From positions 59,703,579 through 59,767,578 of the forward strand of contig CM042088.1 of assembly GCA_023512835.1 (NCBI GenBank): 64,000 bases of DNA. The letters are read 5' to 3'. Each line of letters begins with the position of its first letter. The first letter of the stretch is position 1. A model generated the notes under the pieces. That model searched no databases. It was given only the letters and a program-made list of their open reading frames with translations, and was not told the DNA's origin. The DNA comes from Taxillus chinensis (Eukaryota; Streptophyta; Magnoliopsida; Santalales; Loranthaceae). The position numbers were made by a program, and so were the translations under genes. Shown in pieces: positions 1 through 10,246 of the stretch.

Positions 1-599
1 CACAACCATTGCCACGGCCACACAGGCCACCACATTCACAGCCACATAGGCTACCGCAGTTCCACAGCTATACAGACTATCTTAGTTCCACAGCAGATAG
101 GCTATTACAACCACACAACATATTTTCAAGCACAACACAATACATATTCACAACACATCAATAAGCACAAATATTCAACATCCAACGCACAAGCCATAAT
201 TAGGTCAAGTTCACATAATGTGTTCCCAACCACAACCCTCCTATAGTTCCCAAGGTTTCCCACGAGACTCTATCACGTTACTAATATGAACGAACACGAC
301 CACACCACGAACGAACCCTTAAGCCCCACTAGCCCTGAACTAATCAACATAGACAAGCATAACATGCCAATAAAGTCTAGCTTTCATATAGGAGATCACA
401 CCTATATGAATTTACATATGTACATACATAAATCATCTACCTCATGACCTGACCCTAGAATAGGCTCAAGAGTACAGAATCCATACCTCAAATTTGGTTG
501 CATTTGAAATTGGAAGATCCTCCTCCTCCTTGCTCCTCTCTAAAGGCGCCTCCCGGTTCTAAGAATGCAGCGGCAATGATCTTCACTAATGGTGATTCA

Positions 600-634
<35 letters not shown>

Positions 635-815
635 ATCTCTCTATCTCTCTCTCTATCTCTGACGGCTTCCAAACGATCCTTGAAACCTAAAATCACAAAA
701 TAGAAAATATATTGAAAATACATTGCCGCAGGTCGACTTGACCAAAAATACCAAGAATCAACCACATCGACTGCCTTTTCTCGCATCGACCAGACACCCA
801 CATCGACGCAGCCTT
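1..815 (-). mobile_element. Tekay-type LTR fragment, element B 3' LTR (inverted)
   Basis: Non-coding LTR sequence in reverse orientation. Its left end is the reverse complement of 1181-1197 and its right part (about 560-815) is the reverse complement of about 16,485-16,690 in the complete LTR at 15,984-17,780. It holds the conserved leader hairpin at 383-410 and a CT tract at about 598-660. It joins a forward copy of the same LTR abruptly at about 815-826. I infer it is the 3' LTR of the minus-strand remnant B, whose interior resumes at 17,781. It extends left of the window. Confidence 0.75.
598..660. repeat. (CT)n microsatellite in LTR leader
   Basis: A run of CT with a few T and A interruptions. 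On the sense strand of this minus LTR it is a GA tract. A GA tract sits in the same place, downstream of the predicted TATA box, in the other Tekay LTRs here. Confidence 0.85.
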
Positions 816-825
816 CACACGTTAT

Positions 826-1676
826 CTCTTATATGAATGTTGGCCTTCAATGGCAGGTTATGCTTGTATATGTCGATGAGTCCAAGGTTAATGGGGCTTA
901 AGGGTTCATTTCGTAGTGCGGTCATGTTCGTTCATGTTAGTATCGTGGTAGAGTCTCGTGGGTAACCTTGGGACCTATAGGAGGGTTGTGGTTGGCAATG
1001 CAATGTGTGTACTTGACCCAAATATGGCTTGTGTGTTGGATGTTGAATATATGTGTTGATTGATTTCTAAATATGTATCATTATGTTATGCTTGAAAAAG
1101 TGCTATGTGGAACTGTGATATCCTGTGTGGCCTTGGTACTGTGGTAGCTTGTGTGGCTGTGAATGTGGTGGCCTGTGTGGCCGTGGCAATGGTTGTATTC
1201 GCTGATGTGGTTTGCTTATATGTTGCCTTATGTATAAATGCTGATAATTACCTACTTATGTATTATTGCCACGACACCGCATTTGTACACGTCATCATGT
1301 AGATGCTAGGAGCATGGGATGGGTTGTAGAGACATGATCCCTATTGAGCTGAGTTGTGGTTGCTCACTCCTCCCATTGTGTTTTGTATCTTTTTAGGAAC
1401 CTACAGGCATTAGGTGAAACATCAAGGTGGAAGACCGAGTTATTTGTTTTGTTGTTTTTTATATTGTGTTATTTTGAGGAACTAATGTAACCCCACTAGG
1501 GAAATGATATAAAAGAGTTTTGAATTTAATAAATACATGTGGTTTGGCTCGTGGACATTATTTATGTTAATTTGTGATGTTCTGTGTGGTATCTTTTAAC
1601 CAAACCCCTTGCCCACCAGGTCCATATAGGGGAGTCACGAACCGGTTTCCTCGGGTTGGAAATTCGTGGCGTGACA
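826..1676 (+). mobile_element. Element A 5' LTR, 3' half only
   Basis: Matches 16,888-17,780 of A's 3' LTR closely and ends GTGACA, three bases before the primer site. U3, the TATA region and the leader start are missing, replaced at about 815-826 by an inverted LTR fragment. It keeps the conserved splice-acceptor-like TTTTTAG|GAACC (AG at 1395-1396) and degenerate repeats of TAGCCTGTGTGGCTGTG at 1105-1200. No start of transcription remains in it. Confidence 0.8.
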
Positions 1677-1679
1677 ATA

Positions 1680-1691
1680 TGGTATCAGAGC
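1680..1691 (+). other. Primer binding site (initiator Met tRNA), element A
   Basis: TGGTATCAGAGC, the plant initiator-methionine tRNA 3' end complement, three bases after the LTR end. The same 12-mer lies next to the 5' LTRs of elements D and F on the other strand. Confidence 0.9.
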
Positions 1692-2147
1692 ATGGTCTAG
1701 TTGGCCTAGGGTAGTGGGCGGATTTGGTTATCTTGAGTCCTTTGGAGGAGCCTGGAGGGACATGCCTGATCAGCATGGTCCTCTTGGAATCTCTAAGGTG
1801 TACTTGGGGTAATCCAGTCCTATGGTAGGATTTGCATGCATTGGCATTAGCACACTAGTTGCATTTGTTGTTTATGTGTGATTATGTGGATAACTGTGAT
1901 AAAGTTTTAAATGTGATAAAAAAAATATGAACAATGTGATAAGGCTTTAAATGTGCATCTCTGATATTTTGTGATAACTTGCGCATAAATGTGAGGAAAA
2001 GAACTTGTGTTATTGAGTTATGTGCTTGTAAGATTGATGCTTGTGCAATGTGATATGTGCTTGAACTGAGAAGTGGATAGAGGAAGTGAGACTCGAAAGA
2101 TTTTGAATGCATTTTGACGATTATATTCCTTACTTCATGTAGTAAGA

Positions 2148-3213
2148 ATGCCATCGAAAAGAGTGACTCGTGTGTCCAAGGCAGTGGCTGATGAGGCATT
2201 TGCCCATGAGGGGCCAAGTGTGGGGTAGCCTATTGGAGGAAATGAGCTATTGCTGGCACAGCTATGAGAGGGCATCCGACAAGAAGTCCAAAAGCTAAGG
2301 GAGAACATCTGGCAAAAGGTCTGGGAGGAAATGCGCCGTGAGATGGCGGACAACAAGCGGTGCCACCACCATCCCCAGTAAGAGAGTCACCTCATGAGCA
2401 TGAAAGTCCGCTAGATGGCATACTGATTTATCGAGTCGAGGATGATGTGGTGACGAGCTTCTGAAAGGAACAACCACCAAAGTTTAGGGGAGATATGGAT
2501 CCAGTGGTGGCTAAGCACTGGTTGAGGCAGATTGAGCATGTGATTTCCTTTCTCCTACCCCGGGAGGAAGATAAGGTGAGGTTAGCTATTCGGCAACTAG
2601 AGAGCAATGCCTTAGAGTGGTGACAAGGTGTTGTGGGGAGCCGTGCAGTGCAATTCATGTTGTGGGAGGAGTTCCTGCAACTCTTCCATGATAAGTTCTT
2701 TCCTGAGTCATTGTGGTGGGAAAAGTGGGAAGAATTTGGTAGCTTGAGGCAAGGATCGAAGACAATGCCCGAGTATGAGCGGGAGTTCCTGAGCTTGAGT
2801 AGATTTGCTCCCGAGATTGTAGCGAGGGAGGACCTGAAGGCCTATAAGTTCACCTTGGGTCTCAGGTCAGCCCTCAGGTAGAGGGTGGTGATTCTATGCT
2901 TGAGGACTTATGTTGAGGTTGTTGAAATAGTCCGTATAGCTGAGAGAGAGCTGAATGATGGGAGGCAGGTCCATCAGGGTCGTTAGATGCAGGGTGGATC
3001 TAATCGTGATTCTGGGTCCAAGTGGCCCAAGACCGAGGAGGGAGGTAGTCGTTCCTTCCGCAGCAGGGGTCAACCATCAGTGAACCCGTGGAGGTCCACC
3101 TTCAACGTCAGTAGGCAAGGAGGTTTAGTAGGAGGTCTTCCTAGTAGTTGTCATTGTTGTAGGGAGGTTTAGTAGGAGGTCTTCCTGGCGATGCAAAAGT
3201 TGTGGACGAGAAG
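2148..3213 (+). pseudogene. gag pseudogene, element A (5' part)
   Basis: Nucleocapsid precursor of Tekay element A. The ATG at 2148 gives MPSKRVTRVSKAVADEAF, matching the start of element D gag (MPPRRVTRASGAVADESS), and runs into TAG within 30 codons. The retrotransposon gag core is readable at 2,633-2,881 (LQLFHDKFFPESL, MPEYEREFLSLSRFAPE), then a basic linker and the first CCHC knuckle (SCHCC) at about 3,150. A short duplication of GGAGGTTTAGTAGGAGGTCTTCC lies at 3,119-3,188. Solo LTR S1 cuts the second knuckle (KSCGREG) at 3,213. Several stops and frameshifts; non-functional. Confidence 0.8.
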
Positions 3214-4739
3214 TGCCATGCCCCAGATTTCCAACCCAAGGAAACCGGTTTGTGACTCCCCTTTACCCACGCGGTGGATAAAGAGTTGGGATGAATATTA
3301 CCACAGGACACCACATATCTTTATTAAATTCAAACCACAATAAATATCAAAAAAGCAAACCACATCACTTTATTAATTTAAAAACCTTTTACATCATTTC
3401 CCCATTGGGGTTACAATAGTTCCAAAAAATAAATTAAAACAAATAACTATCTTCCACCTTAGTGTCCCACCTAACGCCTATAAGTTCCTGAAAGGAAAAC
3501 AAATCATAATAGGAGGGGTGAGCAACCACAGCTCGGTAGGGATCAAGTCTCCCCAACCCATCCCATGCTCCTAGTATCTACATGAGGATGTGCACATGTT
3601 GTCACGCCCTGGATTTCCAACCCGAGGAGACCGGAGCGTGACCCTTCCTTCTACCCAAGTGTGGGTAAAGGGAGTAGAGTACAACATGCCCACACAGGAC
3701 CAAACACTTCACATTTTATATTCTGAGAGACAAAATCATATATTTATTAAGTTCAAAAATTACAAAGGTATCCAAGCATGCTCTTATTACATTAAAATTC
3801 TCCATTACAATATTCCCCCACTAGGGTTACAAAGCTCACACAAAAACAACAAGACTCAAATAATGTTAAGTAAAACCACAAAAGAGAACTGTCTTCCACT
3901 TGGGTGTTCCCACCTAATGCCTGTAGGTCCCTATAGAAAAACCAAACACAGTAGGAGGGGTGAGCAACCACAGCTCAGTAGGGATCATGTCTCCCCAACC
4001 CATCTCATGCTCCTAGCATCTACATGCCATGTGTATAAGTGCAGTGTTGTGATACAATAATTCTAACAGATATAATAACAAACCACATCAGCAAATATAA
4101 TCTTCCACTGCCACACAGGCTTACACCTTAACCACCTCAAGCAAGTGATTTAACCACCTCTTCAGGCCAATGATTTAACCGCCTCTCAGGCAAATAGTTC
4201 TACAGCCTCACAGGCTAACAGAAACGGTCCCGGGCTTCCACAGCCACCGGGTTCAATAAAACAGGCCCAGACTTCCACAGCCACCGGGTGTATAAGCAAA
4301 CACGCAGCACAACATGGCCATACAGGCATAATATCAAACACTTAACATGCGTGGTCATACAGGCATAACTTCAAACACTTAGCAAGCATACATTCACAAA
4401 CTCCCAAATCCAGCCACACAGGCATATTATCAAACACGTCCTAGATATATATACACACAGGAATTTTCACACAGACATTTTATCGAACATCTAACATGCA
4501 CTGGCCAGAATCACACCAAGACGCCATTGAAGGCCAACATTCATATAGGAGGTCGCACCTATATGAATTTACATATAAATATTATAGCAATAACAATAGA
4601 AACTCTATAAATCTTCTACACAGGGTCTAACCCCGGGACAGACCAGGAAAGACAGGACCCCTACCTCTAAGATCCTCCACGCTCTTGCCTCCACGCCTAA
4701 CGCCATACAACCATGGGAATGACAACGGCAGCCACGAAC

Positions 4740-4757
4740 TAGAGCTCTCTCTCTCAA

Positions 4758-4820
<63 letters not shown>
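4740..4820. repeat. (CT)n microsatellite
   Basis: About 80 bp of nearly pure CT in the leader of solo LTR S2, roughly 60 bp downstream of its TATA box in the sense (minus) direction. Confidence 0.95.
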
Positions 4821-4822
<2 letters not shown>

Positions 4823-4896
4823 GACGGCTGTAGCGGCTGACAACAAAAACCCTAAACCTAAAACAAAGAGAGCTCCTCCTTATATAGACCTCACTT

Positions 4897-5028
4897 ATCA
4901 AAATGACGTAGTTTTGATAAATGAAATCCCACCATCAAAACGACGTAGTTTTGATAAATGAAATCCCACCATCAAAACGACATAGTTTTGATAAATGAAA
5001 CACACCATCAAAATGACATAGTTTTGAT
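4897..5028 (-). promoter_or_regulatory. Four tandem ATCAAAAC-GACGTA-GTTTTGAT palindromes upstream of TATA
   Basis: Four 22-bp inverted repeats (4,897-4,918; 4,934-4,955; 4,971-4,992; 5,007-5,028) at 36-37 bp spacing. Each has arms ATCAAAAC/GTTTTGAT, with T for C in two left arms, around a GACGTA or GACATA core. They start about 10 bp upstream of the TATA sequence (4,879-4,887) in the sense direction. The ACGT core suggests bZIP-type binding; this is inference. Confidence 0.7.
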
Positions 5029-5212
5029 AAATAAAACATGAACTAACCACTCCGCTTCCACACAGGACAAAATACCCACAATTCGAACGTGGTCATTGTC
5101 ACACGCAGCCTCTATACGCTCCCACTTGAGCTCATTACACTCTCTAACAACCAAGCCACGAAGACTCATAGAAACACTCCCTTGAAGACTCGCTGGAAAC
5201 GCGGCCTCAAAG

Positions 5213-5335
5213 ATCTGTCTCGTAGATCAAACCCTCGACCCTCAAACCTTCGAACTTCGACCCTCGGTCTTCGACCTTACGACCCAAATCTTCGGGTCTT
5301 CCACCTTTCGACCCAAGCGTTCGCCCAGGGTATTA
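5213..5335. repeat. Degenerate TTCGACC-rich low-complexity block in U3
   Basis: Short units such as TTCGAACTTCGACCC repeat irregularly. A similar block lies in LTR S4 at 31,283-31,495, and both end in a related CAGGGTATTATTCATCTTCG-like sequence. It sits 50-170 bp from the sense-strand start of S2. Confidence 0.7.
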
Positions 5336-6338
5336 TTCATCTTCGTTCCAGCTTGTGTTACCCAAGACACAGGTCATTACACATGTGTAGTGTCATGGCA
5401 ATAATACATAAACAGGTCATGAACAGCATTTAATATTAAGTCAACAACTAAGCAAGCACGTCTGCAGCCACAGCCACACAAGCTTTCTCATCCACAGCCA
5501 TAGGCTCCACAACCATAGCCACACAGGCTCCACATGTCACATATAGCACACACAATCACAACACAATATTATGCATTCGCAACAAAAATAAAACACAAGT
5601 ATTCAACATCACACACACCATAATTATCATATCCACATGTTATAATCTCAAACATAATTCCCCCGGAAACCCCAAGGTTTCCCCACAAGGCCCTACCGCG
5701 GGACTAACCCTAATGAACAAGACCACTAAACGAATAGCGCAGACACCCCAACGGCCCCCGAGGTCTACTACCACGAGAACGAACCCGTAATCCCCAAACC
5801 CCGGACTCAAACACCTATCCAAACACAACTTTGCCATTGAAGGCTAACATTCATATAGGAGATCACACCTATATGAATTTACATATATATAACATATAAT
5901 CCACAAATCATCTACCATAATACCTAAGAACAGAATAGGTTCAAGAAGAACGGAATCCCTACCTCAAAAGGATCCTCCTAGCTCTTGCTCCCACGCTAGA
6001 CGCCGTCCACCCACGCGAATCACCACAGCAGCGATCAGGAGAAGATCCTCTCTGTATCTCTCTTTCTCTCTCTCTTTCGGCGGCAGCTGCGGCTAATGGA
6101 ATGAACCCTAAACCCAAAACAAAGATAGCTCAACCTCCTTATATAGACACCTCACTTATCAAAATGATATAGTTTTGATAAGTGAAACCTGTGTATCAAA
6201 ACGGCGTAGTTTTGATAAGTAAAACATGTTTCAGCCTTCCCGCTTTCATACAGGATAAAATACCCAAAATTCGAATATAGCCCTTTGGGAAAAGATTATC
6301 AACATAACAAAACGAAGGTGACGGTGCAAAAACATAGC

Positions 6339-6368
6339 TGCACGTGACAAAGGCCATTGTCACGTGCA
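6339..6368. promoter_or_regulatory. Twin G-box palindrome (S1, copy 1)
   Basis: Perfect 12-bp arms TGCACGTGACAA and TTGTCACGTGCA around the loop AGGCCA. Each arm holds a CACGTG G-box. It lies about 190 bp upstream of the S1 TATA box in the sense (minus) direction. Confidence 0.8.
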
Positions 6369-6441
6369 ACCTCCAAATGGTCTAGGATTTTGCCACTAGC
6401 TTTATAACTTGGTCTGGAAGGCTCCCATGCAAAAACATCAC

Positions 6442-6471
6442 TGCACGTGACAAAGGCCATTGTCACGTGCA
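6442..6471. promoter_or_regulatory. Twin G-box palindrome (S1, copy 2)
   Basis: Identical in arms and loop to the copy at 6,339-6,368 and 103 bp further from the TATA box. Flanking sequence is also partly repeated (CCATGCAAAAACATCACTGC), so this is a tandem duplication of a regulatory unit. Confidence 0.8.
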
Positions 6472-6639
6472 TCCTCTAAATGCTCCCTCTTGAGCTCATC
6501 TCTTGCCTCAAGCTTGCTCATCTATATACAAAGTGTTCTAGCCAATGTGTATGAGAAGAAATCTCCCAAAAGCCTGACAATTGCCACTCAAAAGGCAATT
6601 ATGACTAACTCCTCACATCCCAAAATACGGGTCATTACA

Positions 6640-9600
6640 AGAGGGCCATTTGAGCCGGGTTTGCAGGAGCAACAACAGGGGAGTAGGAGGCATTGCATCT
6701 AGCATGAGGAGTGATGCCAGTTTTTGTGCACCAACAAAGAGACTAGCACATTAGTGGCAGGCCAGCCAGGCATAATCCAACCAGTCCCGACCTCAGGGGA
6801 GGCTGGAGGGACAGCAGACAGATGACGGAGGGAGTCCGGGAGGGAACTGTCCAGTGAGTGGGCCAACCAATGGTGCAGGCCAAGGGAGGGTTTTCGCGCT
6901 GAATGCGACACCTCAATAGGAGGCTAAGTTACCATCTCCACATGCGAAGGGAGGAGCAGGACCTTTAGTTGTTAGAGGTATCCTTTTGATCTCTCATATG
7001 CTTATTTCTATTCTCTTTGATACGGGTGCATCTTGTTCATTTGTTGTTGAGCTTATAATTGATTGCTTGGAATTAGCATGTGTTGAGGCAAAGAGGCCCC
7101 TAATCGTTGAGTCTCCGGTGGGAGGTATGATTGAGGTGTGGCGTGTTTATCGTGACTGTGTGCTAACCATAGGGATGTGGAGCTTAGCTTTGATTTGCAT
7201 GTGATGCCATTATGGACGTTTGACTTAATCCTAGGTATGGATTGGCATATGGCTTTCCAGGCCAAGATAGGTTGCTATCGGCGGCGTGTGTCATTTGTAT
7301 CACCTTTGGGGCTTCCTTGTACCCTGCAGAGGGAGTGTGATCATGAGGCGAGTCGAGCTGGGCAAGTATTGGACCAGTGGGATGCCATTACCCATAGATT
7401 GGCAGCTCTAACCTTTGTTAAGGATAGTAAAGTGGGAAAAAGGGTGTGGCCAGCAATTGTTAACCAATTTGAGGATATCTTTCCCTAGGAGTTGAGGAGA
7501 TTACCACCTAAGAAGAGTGTGGAGTTTACCATTAAGTTGTTATTAGGGACTGGTCTAATCTCCCAAGTAGCATATTGTTTGGGGCCAGCTGATTTAAGGG
7601 AGCTTCAGAGGCAGATAGAGGAGTTGCTGAACCAGGGGTATATTAGGTCGAGTACCTCACCCTGGGTGTTCCAATGCTCTTTACAAAGAAGGCGGATGGC
7701 ACTCTTCGTCTTTCCATTGACTATAAGAAGCTAAATTTGGTGACTGTAAAGAATAAGTATCCATTGCCTCGGATAGATGACTTGTTTGACCAGTTGAGTG
7801 GAGCCCAGTGGTTTTCGAAGATAGATCTACGATCAGGGTATCACCAGTTGAGGGTTAGAGAGGAGAATATTCCTAAGACTGCTTTTCGATGCAGGTATGG
7901 GCATTATGAGTGGATAGTGATGCCTTTTAAGCTCAGTAATGCACCAACAATGTTCATGCATCTGATAAACCAGGTTTTTCCTCCATACTTGGATTCTTTT
8001 GTGGTGGTGTTCATCGATGATATTTTGGTGTATTCTAAAACCAAGAGGGAGCATGTGGAGCATTTGACAACAGTGTTGCAAACCTTGAGGGACCAGCAGT
8101 TGTATGTTAAGTTTAGAAAATGTGAGTTTTGGATGCACGAGGTTCATTTTCTTGGCCATGTTGTGTCAGCCGGAGGAGTTAGGGTGGACCCAGCCAAGAT
8201 TGAGGTTGTGTCATCGTGGAAGAGGCCGACCAATGCTTTTGAGATTCGTAGCTTTCTTGGCTTGGTGGGGTATTACCGTCATTTCGTAGAGGGATTCTCC
8301 CGCTTGGAAGCTTCTATGACAGCGTTGACCCAAAAGGGAGTGAGATTTGAATGGACTGACAAGTGTCAGCAAGCGTTCGAGGCTCTTCAAACCCATTTGA
8401 CCACTGCCCCTTGTTAAGCCTACCTAGGGAGGACGTCCCATATGAGGTTTATTATGATGCATCCAGGATTAGTTTAGGGTGTGTGCTTATGCAGGAGCAC
8501 AGAGTGATAGCTTATGGGTCGAGACATTGGAAACCACATGAGCAGAATTACCCTACTCATAATCTTGAGTTAGCAGCTGTCACTTTTGCTTTGAAGAGTT
8601 AGCAGCATTATCTCTTGGGGGAGAAATTTGTGGTGTTCTCGGATCACAAGAGCCTTCAGTATATTTTAACTCAGCGGGACTTGAACTTGAGGCAGAGGAG
8701 GTGGGTGGAGTATTTGCAGACCTTTGATTTTACTCATGCCTATACCCCAGGCAAGGGCAATGTTGTGGCTAATGCACTGAGCAGGAAAGGGAAAGGTGAG
8801 GTGGCAGTGAGAGAGTGGAAGCTAATGGAGCAATTGGTGATATTGCAGTTGCAGCCTATGGCTCGTGATAGTGGGACAGTCCTGAGTCCTATTATTGTTG
8901 TGCCTGAGTTGTATTAGCGAGTCCGGGAGGGACAGTTGGGTGATATTAAGTGTGAGGTTCTCCTTGCCCGTATCGAGGTTGGAGAACTGTCTGAGGATTC
9001 GATAAAGGGTCTTGAGTATGAGTTGTCCTTTCAGGGGCGGCTAGTAGTGGCTTCTTCTCTTCGGGATGAGGTAATGAGGGATTTCCATCAATCTAGGGTT
9101 GTTGTGCATCTAGGGGGTACGAAGATGTACCATGCGCTTTGGGGGCATTTTTGGTGACCTGGGATGAAGCATGATGTGGCAGCATTTGTTGCGAGGCGCC
9201 TTACTTGTCAATAGGTGAAAGCTGAACATCAATGGTCGGTAGGTATGTTGTAACCGTTACGGATAATGGAGTAGAAGTGGGACCACATAGCAATGGATTT
9301 TATGACTGGCCTTCCACCCACCACTGGGAGGAAAGACATGATATGGGTGATTATGAATCAGCTAACAAAGTCGGCCCATTTCCTTGATGTTCAAGAGCGG
9401 GATTCCATTGGGGCGTTGAGTCAGTTATATGTGAACTAGATTGTGAGATTGCATGGGGTACCGTCATCGATTGTGTCCGACAGATATTCGAGATTCACCT
9501 ACCATTTTTGGGCAGGCTTGCAGGAGGCTATGGGGACAAAGCTTAGCATGAGTATAGTTTTTCATCCTGAGACTGACGGTCAGACGGAAATGACGAATCA

Positions 9601-9794
9601 GACATTGGATGACATATTGAGGGTCTATGTGCTAGATTTTGGGGGTTCGTGGGCAACTCACCTTCCTATGGTAGAGTTTGCCTACAACAACAGTTATCAA
9701 GCATCTATTGGGATGGCTCCTTTTTGAGGTGTTGTATGGTAGACCATGTCGGTCACCTCTATGCTGGACTGAGGTGGGGGAGGCATCTCTCTTG
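6640..9794 (+). pseudogene. pol pseudogene, element A (gag tail, protease, RT, RNase H, integrase)
   Basis: Continues A after S1. 6,640-6,960: gag tail (GHLSRV, then a linker). 6,986-7,265: aspartic protease with ILFDTGASCSFV and DLILGMD, one frameshift near 7,180. 7,492-8,417: reverse transcriptase with [31 protein letters not shown] and catalytic FIDD, one frameshift near 7,670. 8,420-8,790: RNase H ([15 protein letters not shown]) with a TAG at 8,600. 8,936-9,794: integrase with GTKMYHALWGHF, degenerate [12 protein letters not shown] and HPETDGQTE. At least eight in-frame stops and several frameshifts. The E insertion at 9,795 separates the last part. Confidence 0.85.
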
Positions 9795-10179
9795 TGTCAC
9801 GGACCGAGACTTATCCTAGCATACTTAGGCCATTTTAGGGTATTTCCCCCTTGTAAAGTGTTATACTTAGCTTATAGAGTAAGTTGTAGAGATTTTAGAT
9901 TTCGATCATATATGATGTCTCCTGGCGACATAGCCAGAAAAGTGTTAACATCTATATGTAGGGGAGTGATGTTGTAAAGCTTTCAAGCAATCAATACAAT
10001 CGTTTGTTGCCTTCGTTTAAATCGATCTTCCACTAAGCGCTTCCCTACACAATCGCTTTACAACGAATCGATGGCTTCCGATCCAAATGCGACGAGTTAG
10101 GCTGACCTAGCGTTCCTTCGTACGGGTGGGAACTAGGTGCCGCACGGGTTAAGCTGCTATAAAGGCTGACCCCGTGACA
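9795..10179 (+). repeat. Element E 5' LTR
   Basis: 385 bp, TGTCACGGACC... to ...CCCCGTGACA, short for a plant gypsy element. Paired with the equally long copy at 14,705-15,089. Confidence 0.93.
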
Positions 10180-10181
10180 AG

Positions 10182-10193
10182 TGGTATTAGAGC
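10182..10193 (+). other. Primer binding site, element E (one mismatch)
   Basis: TGGTATTAGAGC, one C-to-T change from the initiator-Met site TGGTATCAGAGC, two bases after the LTR. Confidence 0.7.
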
Positions 10194-10246
10194 ACGGTTG
10201 GTGCTAAAGTTCGGTGGAACAATCAAAACTTCGAGACGGTGTAAAA

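Larger units (their letters stand above)
3600..5381 (-). mobile_element. Solo LTR S2 (Tekay-type), inside S1
   Basis: A complete 1,782-bp minus-oriented LTR, TGTCACGCC... to ...GGTCATTACA, flanked by a perfect 5-bp duplication CATGT (3,595-3,599 and 5,382-5,386). No internal region, so it is a solo LTR left by LTR-LTR recombination. It carries a long CT tract (4,740-4,820), a telo-box (about 4,851-4,859), TATA (4,879-4,887), four tandem AAAAC palindromes (4,897-5,028), only a degenerate right half of the G-box palindrome (about 5,095), and a TTCGACC-rich block (5,213-5,335). Hairpin at 4,539-4,568. Predicted leader intron 3,931-4,664. Confidence 0.92.
3214..6639 (-). mobile_element. Solo LTR S1 (Tekay-type), split by S2
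   Basis: Minus-oriented LTR, TGCCATGCC... to ...GTCATTACA, in two pieces (3,214-3,599 and 5,387-6,639, about 1.64 kb in all) with no internal domain. Flanks AGAAG (left) and AGAGG (right) are a one-mismatch 5-bp target duplication inside A's gag codons GRxGHLS, so the site is certain. Sense-strand order from the right end: two G-box palindromes (6,442-6,471 and 6,339-6,368), two AAAAC palindromes (6,195-6,216 and 6,158-6,179), TATA (6,138-6,147), telo-box (about 6,107-6,115), GA tract (6,056-6,078), donor-like GAG|GTAGGG (about 5,964), leader hairpin (5,849-5,878), and an acceptor-like site at about 3,487. Confidence 0.85.

Noticed and set aside
1105..1302. 65-residue hydrophobic frame (also 17,209-17,412)
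   Set aside because: Comes from degenerate TAGCCTGTGTGGCTGTG repeats in the LTR; no start context or domain.
4605..4901. Arg/Glu-repeat reading frame, minus strand
   Set aside because: Produced by the CT microsatellite; the same happens at 586-801 and 56,201-56,419.
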